From contig NZ_CP109031.1 of the NCBI RefSeq assembly GCF_036226925.1, forward strand, positions 8,742,001-8,806,000: a stretch of 64,000 nucleotides of DNA, in the 5' to 3' direction. The notes under the pieces are model-generated. The model made no database searches. It worked only from the letters and a program-made list of their open reading frames with translations, and was not told where the DNA came from. A program made the translations under genes and the position numbers. This document shows, piece by piece, positions 54,526-63,368 of this stretch. The stretch comes from Streptomyces sp. NBC_00659. GTDB taxonomy: Bacteria > Actinomycetota > Actinomycetes > Streptomycetales > Streptomycetaceae. Position 1 is the stretch's first letter. Each line of letters opens with the position of its first letter.

Positions 54526-56805
54526 TCACCTTCCGACGCCGTCACCCTCCTGCAGCGGCCGCGGCATCGCGGCTGTACCGGCCGTGGCATCGCGGGCGGT
54601 CGCCGGTGGCGTTCCGTCGCCTCGGACCGGAGGCGGCGGCCCGTCCGGACGGCTTCCGCCGATCGCCGTCAGCTCCGCCGCGAGAGTCCGCAGCCAGGTG
54701 TCGATGTCGACCAGCGCGGGCAGGACGGGGGCCGGGGCGGCGGAGACGACCTCGTGCGGAAGGGGCACCGGCGCCGCCCGGACGCCACCGGGCGGGAAGG
54801 CCGCCGCGCTGTCCATCGCCGAGGCCAGTCGCCCCGCGGACTCCCGCGCCCACCGGACCGCTTCGGGCGGCGCCGGACCGTACGCCTGCCGGGGCAGCCA
54901 ATGGGATCCGATCACCGCGTGGGAGACGCAGTTGAGCGCCAGGTGCCAGTCCGGTCCGCTGTCGACGGCGTTCCTGCCGCCCTCGGTCCGGTACTGCGCG
55001 TAGGCGCGCTCGGCGATGCGGAGCCGGTGCCGGGTCAGCCTGAGCGCCTCATCGGTGCCGCCGTGCCGAGGCCGTGCATCGCCGGACGTCCCCGACGTCC
55101 CGGACGCCTCGGGTGCGCCGGACGTCCCGGACGCGCGGACCACGGCGGACACGGTGACCCGCACCAGGGGCGCCGCGGAACGCAGCATGTCCGCCACGCC
55201 GCGCCGAACCTCGGCGTGGGCTCCCGCGGGCCAGGCGAGCACGCCGCACACCAGCCCGATCGTGCAGCCCGCCAGGACGTCGAGCAGCCGTGTCCCCGCC
55301 AGCCGCCAGTCGGCCGGGGCGAGCTGGCTGAAGGCGGCGGCGACGACCAGGGTGAACAGACCCTGCGCCCAGGCCGGTCCCGCGATCGGCCCCACCGAGA
55401 ACGCCACGAACATGGCCGGCACCAGCACGGCGGCGTACACCTCGACGGTGCCGCCGGCCTCGAAGATCAGCACCCCGGCGGCCAGCGCGCCCACCAGTGT
55501 TCCGACCGCCGCCGAGCGCACCGTGGACCAGGTCGCTCCCGCGGTCGTGCGCCCCAGCGTCAGCACGGTCAGCAGCACCCAGAAACCGTGCGAGAGGTCC
55601 AGGGTCCCGGCCACCAGACGGGCGGCGCCGAGACCCAGGGCCGTGCGTACGGCGTTCTGGAACAGGACCGAGCGCAGGGTGAGGTTGCCGGTCAGACGCA
55701 GCGCGAGGAGCCGCGCCGTGGAGGGCCCCGCGTACCAGAACTGTTCGGGCGGCAGACCGGCCGCGTCGCGGCGCCCACCGATCGCCACGGCCACCGCCGC
55801 CTGGGCAGTCAGGGCCGAGGCCGCCGTGACCAGCAGGTCGGACCGGCACTCCAGCAGTCGCTGCGACGCTTTGGCGTCCGTGTCGGGCCCGCTGCCGGAC
55901 GGACGTCCGCGGACGGCGACGAAGTCGGCGACCATCTCTTCCAGGGCCTCGGGCCCCGGGACGGCGCGGGCACCACGCAGAGCGTCCGCCGTCGCGGTGC
56001 AGCCGGCCGCGACACCACGCAGCAGCTCCTCGGAGGGCGGATCGGCGGCCGTGGCGGAGTCCGGCCGCTCGGCCATCCGGGCGAGCTGATCCAGTACCCG
56101 CCGTGTCGCGGCTCCGGCCTGCGCCAGCCCCCGGTCGGTGCGGCCCGCCCCCGTCGGACGTGAGCCCGGTGGCGCCTGTGACAGCCGCAGCGCCAGCCCT
56201 TCCGCGCGCAGGCGCCGGGCCCGCTCGGGAGAGCGACGGTGGCCCTGGGCGGACGCGAGCGCCGAAGCGGCCGCGAGGTCGAGGGCGGCGGCGATCCGTT
56301 CCCGATACGGCTGGACGGGCGGGGCGGGCAGGAGCAGCAGCTCGCACACGACCAGCAGGACGACACCGGCCAGCAGGCCGCCGAGGCGCTGCGGAAGGGT
56401 GTCCGGCGCGTACGGCGGGAAGCACGCGAGCACGTAGAAGAGCAGCAGCCCCGGGACAGCGCCCGCCGCGGCCGGTCCGTACGCGGAGGCGAAGGAGACG
56501 GCGAAGCCGACCACCAGCATCCCGGCGACGGCGGAGACCGTAGTCACGGCGAGAGCGGTGCCGAGGGCCGTCAGCGCCACGGCCACCGGCAGCACGATCA
56601 GCATGGTCCGAGCCCGGTCGCGGCCGCCGCCCGGGATCGGGGAGAGGACGCCGAGCGCGATCGGCGCGAAGAGGGCGTAGACGGCGACGACCGGCTGGTC
56701 CAGCACGTAGAGGGCCGAGTAGAAGCCCGTGGCGGACGCGACCGTGACCCGTACGGACTGCCGCGCGGCCCGTACGCGACCGGGGGAGGGGGGCCGCTTC
56801 GGCAT
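54526..56805 (-). CDS. FUSC-family inner-membrane protein
   Basis: A 759-residue membrane protein with two blocks of five to six helices (about 20-170 and 395-570) separated by a soluble helical part. The second block contains WVLLTVLTLGRTTAGATW, a pattern typical of FUSC / aromatic-acid exporter (YccS/AaeB) families. ATG 56805 follows GGGGAAGGAA. These export aromatic acids or related compounds. No membrane-fusion partner gene is adjacent, as expected for a Gram-positive organism. Confidence 0.9.
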   Translation of the reverse strand: MPKRPPSPGRVRAARQSVRVTVASATGFYSALYVLDQPVVAVYALFAPIALGVLSPIPGGGRDRARTMLIVLPVAVALTALGTALAVTTVSAVAGMLVVGFAVSFASAYGPAAAGAVPGLLLFYVLACFPPYAPDTLPQRLGGLLAGVVLLVVCELLLLPAPPVQPYRERIAAALDLAAASALASAQGHRRSPERARRLRAEGLALRLSQAPPGSRPTGAGRTDRGLAQAGAATRRVLDQLARMAERPDSATAADPPSEELLRGVAAGCTATADALRGARAVPGPEALEEMVADFVAVRGRPSGSGPDTDAKASQRLLECRSDLLVTAASALTAQAAVAVAIGGRRDAAGLPPEQFWYAGPSTARLLALRLTGNLTLRSVLFQNAVRTALGLGAARLVAGTLDLSHGFWVLLTVLTLGRTTAGATWSTVRSAAVGTLVGALAAGVLIFEAGGTVEVYAAVLVPAMFVAFSVGPIAGPAWAQGLFTLVVAAAFSQLAPADWRLAGTRLLDVLAGCTIGLVCGVLAWPAGAHAEVRRGVADMLRSAAPLVRVTVSAVVRASGTSGAPEASGTSGTSGDARPRHGGTDEALRLTRHRLRIAERAYAQYRTEGGRNAVDSGPDWHLALNCVSHAVIGSHWLPRQAYGPAPPEAVRWARESAGRLASAMDSAAAFPPGGVRAAPVPLPHEVVSAAPAPVLPALVDIDTWLRTLAAELTAIGGSRPDGPPPPVRGDGTPPATARDATAGTAAMPRPLQEGDGVGR

Positions 56806-57407
56806 GGACGTTCCTTCCCCGGCGCCTCCCCGGGCCCGTCCCCGCCGTACGCCCATTGTCGACCGGGACCGGGAGGGAGGCACGGGCAGCGCCGGCGCCG
56901 TGGGTCCGGATCCGCGGCGGGGACGGGACCCGCTCGGCCGTCCGCCCGAGTCGGTCGGCCGAGTTCCTGTGACGCGGGGGAGCCGAGGCCGCCGTCGGCC
57001 GACTTGGCCCGAGGCCGGCTTTCGGCTTCGCCTCGGCTGTCCGGAGGATCGGATCCGCGCGGACAGGAATCCGCGTCGGTTGAGACGACAACAGGGTTTT
57101 CTCGTAAGGCAGTTGAAGGGAGAGGCGGCGGCGGGCGGCCGGTCGGTGTCCGGGCCCGCGACACGGTCCGCAAGCGTCTCGTCACCCGGCGGTCGGGCGC
57201 GCGCCGTCTGATCAGGGGTTTCTCTACCCAGGAGGCGGGTGAGCGCATAACATCCGGACGGGAAGACACCCGGAAGGCATGTCGGGGCAACCTGCCGGGA
57301 CGCGGGCCCGCCCCCGATTCGTTACAGCCCCCGACCCGCCACCGTCCCCGACCACCTGTCACATCTCCGCCTGCGCACCTGTTCAGTCCCGCACGAAGGA
57401 ACCATCA
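56806..57407. other. 602-bp divergent gap between FUSC and Ser/Thr kinase genes
   Basis: It carries both promoters. A CCGAGGC/GCCTCGG hairpin spans 57009-57036. Part is AT-richer (about 57085-57115). I see no convincing gene: in-frame extensions of both genes here are Arg/Pro-rich. Confidence 0.45.
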
Positions 57408-59468
57408 GTGAGCGAATCCGGATCCTCCGGAAGAGTCCAGCCGGCTCAGGCCGGCGATCCCTCCCGAATAGGTCCGTACCGGATCGTCGGTCGTCTCGGT
57501 GCCGGTGGCATGGGTACCGTCCACGCGGGCGTGGCCTCCGACGGAACGCGTGTGGCGGTGAAGGTGATTCAGCCCTCGCAGGCCCAAGAACCGGAATTCA
57601 GGGCCCGTTTCAGGCGTGAGGTCGACATGTCCTCCCGTGTCACCGGCCCGTACCTGGTCCCGCTGCTCACCGCCGACGCGAACGCCACGCAGCCGTGGCT
57701 CGCCACCGAGTACGTCGCCGGGCCGACGCTGCACGAGCACGTGCTCGCCCAGGGGCGGGTCACCGGACCCAGTCTGTACGCTTTCGCGGCCGCCACCGCG
57801 CAGGCGTTGGCCGCCGTGCACGCCGTCGGCGTGGTGCACCGTGATGTGAAACCGCAGAACGTCATCCTCACGCCCTCCGGTCCCCGCGTCCTGGATTTCG
57901 GCATCGCGCACGGCGACGACGACACCAGAGTCACCCGTCCCGGAGCCACGACCGGTACCCCGGGCTGGATCGGTCCCGAGCAGTACCGGACGGGTGCCGC
58001 CGGGTCCGGGAGCGATGTGTTCGCCTGGGGAGTGCTCGTGGCCTACGCGGCCACCGGGAAGTCTCCGTTCGGGACGGGCGCGCCCGACGTGGTCGCGTTC
58101 CGCGTGATGTCGGGTGAACCCGACCTGGACGGTGTCCCCGCGCCCCTGCGCGAGATCGTGCTGCGGGCACTGGCCAAGGAACCGGGGGACCGTCCCTCGG
58201 CCGCCGACGCCGCCGAGGAGTGCTTCGAACTCCTGGCCGCGCAGCTGATCCAGGCGATGCGGGCCGACACGTTGTTCACGCGGGCGGAGGACATGATCAC
58301 CGCGGTCTGGGACATGCCTCACGTGGACGATCCGGCGTGGCCACGGCCCGCGAGACGCGGGCGAAGGCCATGGGCGGGCGTGTTCGTTGTCGCGGCCGCG
58401 GTCATCGGGGGCCTGGCGGGCGGAGTGGTCGCCCTGATGCCCGGCAAACCGGAGAGCGGCCGCCACCCGACGTCGAACGCTTCCTCCCTCCCGGCTTCCT
58501 CCGCTCCCGGCGCTTCCGACCCCGCTTCCTCGGCTGCCGTCTCCTCCCCGGCCGGCATCCCGCAGCCGTCCGGGACGGGCACCGGGGCGAGCACGAGGGC
58601 GAGCGCGTCGGTGAAGCTCGAGCAGGCCACGAGCGGCCGTCCGGCGAGTGTGGAGAGCTGGGCCGACGCGAGGTCGGCACGGGGCGAGGGTGAACACGAC
58701 GTGGCCCGTGCCGTCCTGCGCGACCAGGGCGTTCTCGTCCGGGAACTCGGCGGCGCCATCGGCCTCGTCCCGAACACCGTGAGGTTCCACGCGTCGCGCG
58801 GGGAGGTCTACCTGTCGTACCGGCTCACCTCCGACGAGGCGGGGACGCTGTACGCGGAGACGGAGGTCGCCGGTCTGATGTGCCGGACGCTGCGGGAGTC
58901 CGTTCTGCGTCTGCACCCGGAACTGCCGTACCGCGCCTTTGTGATGGTGAGGGAAGAGACCGGTCAGGACCCGCTGGTGACCTGGGACGACGACTTCCTC
59001 ACCGACGCCCGATGCGCATCGGCCGACGACGACTTGAGCCCTGCTGCCGCCGCACTGGGCTGGGAACCGGACGAACCGGGCCTTGGCCAGGCCATGATTC
59101 CCAGCACCGACCGCGACGAGATCGGCGTCGCGGACCGTGCCACCCGAAGGATCATCGAGCGGACCAACGGGATGCGTACGGCGCTCGGTACGGATCGCGC
59201 GCTCGGCAACGCGGAGCTCAAGGTGGGCTTCGATCCGAGCCGCTCGGCGATGTATGTGTGGTCGGACTACGGGACGTGGAATCAGCAGCAGGCCGCGGCC
59301 TGGGCGGGCATGGCGGCGGGCGAGGCGTGCCGGGCCCTGGTGCGGCAGCGGGACAGCGCGGGCGACGCGTGGCCGTACTCCCGTTACGCCGTGGCGGAGA
59401 GAGGCGGCTCCGGCTATCTGATGATCCGCTGGGGCACGGCCGGAACCCTGGCCGACTGTCCGGCCTGA
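57408..59468 (+). CDS. Membrane Ser/Thr protein kinase with extracellular sensor domain
   Basis: A 686-residue Hanks-type kinase. The kinase domain is about 22-275 (GRLGAGGMGTVHAGVASDGT glycine loop, VAVKVI lysine, GVVHRDVKPQNVILTPSG catalytic loop, VLDFGIAHG). One membrane helix is at about 325-345 (GVFVVAAAVIGGLAGGVVAL). A Ser/Pro linker leads to an outside domain of about 280 residues (from about 400) with no PASTA repeats. GTG 57408 has AAGGAA upstream. It phosphorylates unknown targets upon an outside signal. The frame stays open further upstream without protein-like sequence. Confidence 0.92.
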   Translation: MSESGSSGRVQPAQAGDPSRIGPYRIVGRLGAGGMGTVHAGVASDGTRVAVKVIQPSQAQEPEFRARFRREVDMSSRVTGPYLVPLLTADANATQPWLATEYVAGPTLHEHVLAQGRVTGPSLYAFAAATAQALAAVHAVGVVHRDVKPQNVILTPSGPRVLDFGIAHGDDDTRVTRPGATTGTPGWIGPEQYRTGAAGSGSDVFAWGVLVAYAATGKSPFGTGAPDVVAFRVMSGEPDLDGVPAPLREIVLRALAKEPGDRPSAADAAEECFELLAAQLIQAMRADTLFTRAEDMITAVWDMPHVDDPAWPRPARRGRRPWAGVFVVAAAVIGGLAGGVVALMPGKPESGRHPTSNASSLPASSAPGASDPASSAAVSSPAGIPQPSGTGTGASTRASASVKLEQATSGRPASVESWADARSARGEGEHDVARAVLRDQGVLVRELGGAIGLVPNTVRFHASRGEVYLSYRLTSDEAGTLYAETEVAGLMCRTLRESVLRLHPELPYRAFVMVREETGQDPLVTWDDDFLTDARCASADDDLSPAAAALGWEPDEPGLGQAMIPSTDRDEIGVADRATRRIIERTNGMRTALGTDRALGNAELKVGFDPSRSAMYVWSDYGTWNQQQAAAWAGMAAGEACRALVRQRDSAGDAWPYSRYAVAERGGSGYLMIRWGTAGTLADCPA

Positions 59469-59489
59469 CCCCCTGCCCTGCCGGGTCGG

Positions 59490-59507
59490 GTCTCCGAGCG
59501 CGGAGAC
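59490..59507. terminator. Small hairpin between kinase and zinc-ribbon genes
   Basis: GTCTCCG and CGGAGAC with an AGCG loop (59490-59507), in the 81-bp space between two convergent genes. Confidence 0.5.
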
Positions 59508-59549
59508 GGCCCCGCGCCACCGCTGCCCGTCGCGGATCCGGCGCCGCTG

Positions 59550-59882
59550 TCAGGGCACGTCGTGACGCCTGAGCGCCCGGGCGAAGGGCTCGCCGGTGCG
59601 TCGCGCGTACGCCATCCGCTCACGGACTTCGCGCAGGGTCCGGGGGCGGTAACCGGGTCCGCCGCAGCAACTCTTGTGGAAGCGGACGCCCGCGTGGAGC
59701 AGGACGGAGAGTGTCCTCCAGGCCGCGGTGTCCCGACGCCTGGGCGCCGCGAAGGCCGACCCCACGTGGATGAGCGGCGAGGCGCACCGGGGGCAGATCC
59801 GCACGGGACGGTCCCCGTCGTACGGCTGCTTGTACGACGCCCGGCAGGGCAGGCACACGTACGACGTCTTTCCGGAAGGCAT
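59550..59882 (-). CDS. Small zinc-ribbon protein
   Basis: A 110-residue cytoplasmic protein with an N-terminal zinc ribbon made of two CxxC knuckles (YVCLPCRASYKQPYDG and RICPRCASPLIHVG), then a helical part with SCCGGPGYRPRTLREVRERM. Proteins like this are widespread in Streptomyces. From memory some carry the label deoxyxylulose-phosphate synthase, which cannot be right at this length. RNA or protein binding is plausible; function unknown. Confidence 0.83.
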   Translation of the reverse strand: MPSGKTSYVCLPCRASYKQPYDGDRPVRICPRCASPLIHVGSAFAAPRRRDTAAWRTLSVLLHAGVRFHKSCCGGPGYRPRTLREVRERMAYARRTGEPFARALRRHDVP

Positions 59883-60330
59883 GCTCCGAGGCTAGGCGGC
59901 ACACGTTCCGCACGCGACGGATTTACTCGCCCGGTACGACCCGGCGATCAGTGCCGCGGAGATGCGGCACGTTGCTCCGTGCCCGGATCGGGGCGGAGGG
60001 GTGTTACTCACTTTTGAGTGACCTGTGGGTGACCTGTGCTGACGGGCGGCATGACCCGAAACGCCCTAGTTGTTGTCTGTGTAAGGGAGTTGGCGATGAC
60101 AGTCCATCACTTTTCAGCTTTCCGTAGTTAAAGGCCATATACAGACGCCTGTAACTGATATGTCCGCAATTGGTAACAGGGGTCGGGTGTCGCCCGTCCT
60201 GGGCGGGGATGTGCAGCAACTTATGAGTCCTCGGCCACCGGGCCGGGACTCGCACAGGGTCGCACCGTGCGGGTTCCCCGAGAGGGGGCCCGCACGGGGT
60301 GTGCCGGCTCTCGAACCTTGAGGAGCATTC
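59883..60330. other. 448-bp divergent regulatory region, unusually AT-rich
   Basis: Contains an ACTCA-CTTT-TGAGT inverted repeat (60006-60019), two TGACCTGTG direct repeats 11 bp apart (60019-60027 and 60030-60038), an AT-rich stretch from about 60085 to 60180 and a long hairpin (60265-60297) just before the lamin-tail gene. No convincing gene is seen. It is probably the complex promoter and leader of the secreted protein at 60331. Confidence 0.6.
60265..60297 (+). promoter_or_regulatory. Long leader hairpin before the lamin-tail gene
   Basis: CCGTGCGGG and CCCGCACGG with an inner CCCC/GGGG stem and GAGA loop form a stable hairpin ending 33 bases before ATG 60331. It could stabilise the mRNA or act as an attenuator. 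Confidence 0.55.
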
Positions 60331-61200
60331 ATGTCCGTTTCCACGACTGTCACTGCCCGCCGTGTGGCGGCCGCGGTCATCGCGGCCGGCGCGCTGGTCG
60401 GCACGGCGTCCGTGTCGGCCTCGGCCGCCGAGCCGCGCTTCGACCGCTCATACGTCGCCATCAGCAGGGTCCAGAGCGACGCGCCGGGCTTTGACGACCG
60501 CTCCGCGCGTTCTCTGAACGCGGAGTGGGTGGAAATCACCAACTCCGGTCGCCACGGGGTGAACCTGAACGGGTGGACGCTGTCGGACGAGGACGGCAAC
60601 CGCTACAGCTTCAGGCACTTCACCCTGGCCGGCCGTGCCACCGTCCGTGTCCACACCGGCTACGGCCGTGACACCAGCCGTGACCTCTTCCAGGACCGTC
60701 GCAACGAGGTCTGGGACAACCGTTCCGACGAAGCCACGCTGCGGACCGCCCGCGGCCGCTTCGTCGACAGCGTCTCCTGGGACCGGTACTACGACCGCAA
60801 CCACGGCCGTGACGACCACCGTGGCCACGGCCGTGACGACCACCGGGGTCACGGCGACCACCGCAACCACGGCCGTGACGACCACCGCGGCCACGGCGAC
60901 CACCGCAACCACGGCCGTGACGACCACCGCGGCCACGGCGACCACCGTGGGCACGGCGACCACCGGGGTCAGCAGGGCCAGCAGGGTCAGGGTCCGCGCC
61001 AGGGCCAGCAGGGCCAGCACGGCCAGCAGGGTCAGGGTCCGCGCCAGGGACAGCAGGGCCAGCACGGCCAGCAGGGTCAGGGTCCGCGCCAGGGACAGCA
61101 GGGCCAGCAGGGCCAGGGACAGGGCCAGCACGGCCAGCAGGGTCAGGGTCCGCGCCAGGGACAGCAGGGTCAGGGGCTGGGCCACCTCCTCGGTCACTGA
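60331..61200 (+). CDS. Secreted lamin-tail-domain protein with His/Asp- and Gln/Gly-rich repeats
   Basis: A 289-residue exported protein. Signal peptide about 1-33 (VAAAVIAAGALVGTASVSAS). Lamin-tail domain about 38-152 (EWVEITNSGRHGVNLNGWTL; TVRVHTGYGRDTSRDLFQDR). Residues about 156-212 repeat HGRDDHRGHGDHRN-type units. Residues about 213-285 repeat QGQQGQGPRQ-type units. The His/Asp block could bind Zn, Ni or Cu, while the Gln/Gly block is probably disordered. TTGAGGAG precedes ATG 60331. The domain is common in Streptomyces secreted proteins; the repeats are the unusual part. Confidence 0.88.
   Translation: MSVSTTVTARRVAAAVIAAGALVGTASVSASAAEPRFDRSYVAISRVQSDAPGFDDRSARSLNAEWVEITNSGRHGVNLNGWTLSDEDGNRYSFRHFTLAGRATVRVHTGYGRDTSRDLFQDRRNEVWDNRSDEATLRTARGRFVDSVSWDRYYDRNHGRDDHRGHGRDDHRGHGDHRNHGRDDHRGHGDHRNHGRDDHRGHGDHRGHGDHRGQQGQQGQGPRQGQQGQHGQQGQGPRQGQQGQHGQQGQGPRQGQQGQQGQGQGQHGQQGQGPRQGQQGQGLGHLLGH
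60796..60966 (+). repeat. Coding tandem repeat, His/Asp-rich
   Basis: DNA units of about 42 bases encoding HRNHGRDDHRGHGD, two nearly exact copies flanked by shorter variants (HRGHG, HGRDD). It lies within the lamin-tail gene. Confidence 0.85.
60967..61180 (+). repeat. Coding tandem repeat, Gln/Gly-rich
   Basis: About four units encoding QQGQGPRQGQQGQHG, built on GGCCAGCAGGGTCAGGG-type DNA. Near-identical copies suggest recent expansion and length variation between strains. Confidence 0.85.
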
Positions 61201-61328
61201 ACCGCGACCGCAGGCTCACCCACCTGGGGTGTACGCGGGTGGCATCCGGTCAGAACGTGGGGATGACCGGCTGTAGTCCGGGCCCGGTCGGACCCGACGA
61301 GGCACGAACCCGCAGGACGGCATCACCA

Positions 61329-61362
61329 CAGAAGACCCGCACCGACCGGTGCGGGTCTTCTG
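61329..61362. terminator. Perfect bidirectional terminator
   Basis: A 15-bp stem (61329-61343 with 61348-61362; arms start CAGAAGACCCG) with a GACC loop, followed by TTT, lies between the convergent lamin-tail and ABC permease genes. Confidence 0.9.
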
Positions 61363-61386
61363 TTTCCGCACCGGTCGGCGCGGCCC

Positions 61387-62409
61387 TCACAGCACCCGGC
61401 GTCTGCGTCCGAGCCAGGTCTGCGCGATGACGACGACGGCGAGGAAGGCACCGCTGACGACCTGTTGGTAGGCGGAGTCCAGGGAGCCGATCTGGTTGAT
61501 CACGTTCTGGATGACTTTCAGGAGCAGCACTCCGACGAGTGAGCCGCTGATGAAACCGAACCCGCCGGTGAGCAGGGTGCCGCCGATGACGACGGCGGAG
61601 ATCGCCTCCAGCTCCATGCCCGAGCCCAGGATCGTGACGCCGGACGCGAGCCATGCCGCGTTGAGCGCCCCGGCGAGTCCCGCGCACAGCCCGGACAGCG
61701 TGTAGACGGAGATCTTCGTACGGGCCACGGGGGCGCCCATCAGCGCCGCCGCGTCCTCGTTCCCGCCGACCGCGTACACGTACTGCCCGAACCGGGTGCG
61801 CCGCAGGACCACCGCACCGAGGACGAACAGCGCGACGGTGATCCACACGGGCAGGCCGACGCCGAGCAGCGAGCCTTGTCCGAGCTCCGCGAAGAACGAC
61901 CCCTTGTCCACGAGATACGTCTTCGATCCCTCGTCGGTGACGGAGAGCAGAATGCCCCGGGCACCCAGCATCGAGGCCAGCGTGACGATGAACGGAGCGA
62001 GGCGCGAACGGGCGATCAGCAGTCCGTTGACGAGGCCGATCAGTCCGCAGACGGCCAGGGGGAGCAGCAGCGCGACGACCGCTCCGTACCGCGATCCCCA
62101 GGCCGCGAGCACACCGCCGAGCGCGAACAGCGAGCCCACCGACAGATCGATGCCGCCGGTGATGATGACGAAGGTCATGCCGAGCGCGACCACGGCGAGG
62201 AACGCCGAGGAGAGCGCCATGTTCTCCAGGTTGTCGCCGGTCAGGAAGGTGTCGAAGCTGAGGGACGCCGCGGTCATCGCGACGACCAGCGTGACCAGCG
62301 CGCCGTGCTGCTGGGCGAGGGCGCTGAGCCGTTCGGAGCGGCCGGCGCCGGTCGGTTCCTCCTCGGCCGTGTTCTTCGCGCGCACCGGAATGTCCACGTC
62401 GGTCGTCAT
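61387..62409 (-). CDS. Sugar ABC transporter permease (RbsC-like), second subunit
   Basis: A 340-residue membrane protein of the ribose/galactose-type permease family (TFVIITGGIDLSVGSLFALG is the family signature; GNEDAAALMGAPVARTKISV is the ATPase-contact loop). ATG 62409 has GAGGAAAG upstream and overlaps the previous permease stop by four bases. It is the last gene seen of a leftward ATPase-permease-permease operon, with a terminator right after. The substrate is likely a pentose, hexose or nucleoside. Confidence 0.94.
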   Translation of the reverse strand: MTTDVDIPVRAKNTAEEEPTGAGRSERLSALAQQHGALVTLVVAMTAASLSFDTFLTGDNLENMALSSAFLAVVALGMTFVIITGGIDLSVGSLFALGGVLAAWGSRYGAVVALLLPLAVCGLIGLVNGLLIARSRLAPFIVTLASMLGARGILLSVTDEGSKTYLVDKGSFFAELGQGSLLGVGLPVWITVALFVLGAVVLRRTRFGQYVYAVGGNEDAAALMGAPVARTKISVYTLSGLCAGLAGALNAAWLASGVTILGSGMELEAISAVVIGGTLLTGGFGFISGSLVGVLLLKVIQNVINQIGSLDSAYQQVVSGAFLAVVVIAQTWLGRRRRVL

Positions 62410-63368
62410 CGCTTTCCTCGTTCCCGGGCCGCGTAGACGGCGAGGACGATCACCACGGCCTGGGCGATCTGGGTCCACGACGGCGGCAGATCGTGCTTGA
62501 TGAGCGTGGTGGTGAGCAACTGGATGAGGACGGCGCCGGCGACCGTGCCGCCGATCCGGATACGGCCACCGCTCAGCGGTGTCCCGCCGACCACGACGGC
62601 GGTGATGGCGGACAGTTCCATCAGGTTGCCGAGCGAGGACGGGTCGCTCGCGGTGAGGCGGGCGGTGGCCAGGACGCCCGCGACGGCCGCGAGGACGCCC
62701 GAGCACACGTACACCAGGATGAGGACGCGGCGTACCGGCAGTCCGGCGAGCCGGGCCGCGGGGCGGCTGTCCCCGATGGCGAGGAGGCTGCGGCCGAAGG
62801 TCGTGCGGCGTACGACGAAGCCGACGAGCAGGGCGAGGGCCGCGGCGATCAGGACGACGTACGGGACGCCCAGGACGTCGCCGGAGCCGAGTTCCGCCAT
62901 GGCCGGGTCGTGGACGTCCTTGAGCTGGGGGAGGAGTACCAGGGCCAGCCCGCGCCCGGCGACCATCAGGGCGAGTGTCGCCACGATCGGCTGGACGCCG
63001 ACGAACGCGATGAGCGATCCGTTCGCGACACCCACCACGGCACCGCCCACGAGCGCGATCAGGACGGCGATCCCGGGTCCGTAGCCGAGATAGAGGGACA
63101 GGAGCGAGGTGGACAGGGCCATCACCGAGCCCACCGCCAGGTCGACGCCCTCGCTGCCGATCGCCAGTGCCATGCCGAGTGCCACGATGAGGACCGGTGC
63201 GACCTGGACCGCCTGGGTGCGGAAGTTCTCCGTGGACAGGAAGTGCGGGGTGAAGACGGTGTTCACCAGGAAGAGGACCACGACGCCCAGGTAGACGCCG
63301 TACTCCTGGAGCAGGGCCAGCAGACGGTCGCGGTCGGCGGAGACCCGGCCGAGGGTCAGGTCAGTCAT
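62406..63368 (-). CDS. Sugar ABC transporter permease (RbsC-like), first subunit
   Basis: A 320-residue RbsC-family permease (ALGMALAIGSEGVDLAVGSV; GDSRPAARLAGLPVRRVLIL is the coupling loop; ITAVVVGGTPLSGGRIRIGG is a second conserved block). ATG 63368 overlaps the ATPase gene stop by eight bases, and its stop overlaps the next permease. Two unlike permeases point to a heteromeric channel, as in other actinobacterial operons of this family. Confidence 0.94.
   Translation of the reverse strand: MTDLTLGRVSADRDRLLALLQEYGVYLGVVVLFLVNTVFTPHFLSTENFRTQAVQVAPVLIVALGMALAIGSEGVDLAVGSVMALSTSLLSLYLGYGPGIAVLIALVGGAVVGVANGSLIAFVGVQPIVATLALMVAGRGLALVLLPQLKDVHDPAMAELGSGDVLGVPYVVLIAAALALLVGFVVRRTTFGRSLLAIGDSRPAARLAGLPVRRVLILVYVCSGVLAAVAGVLATARLTASDPSSLGNLMELSAITAVVVGGTPLSGGRIRIGGTVAGAVLIQLLTTTLIKHDLPPSWTQIAQAVVIVLAVYAARERGKR

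Noticed and set aside
60004..60255. Possible 83-codon minus-strand ORF in the AT-rich gap
   Set aside because: No ribosome site, no recognisable sequence and it overlaps promoter-like repeats.
59883..60330. Possible c-di-AMP (ydaO) riboswitch
   Set aside because: The leader has a strong hairpin, but I could not match the conserved ydaO core elements by eye. A covariance-model search would settle it.
60796..61180. Repeat array that might be taken for CRISPR
   Set aside because: The repeats are in frame inside a secreted-protein gene, differ in length and have no unique spacers.
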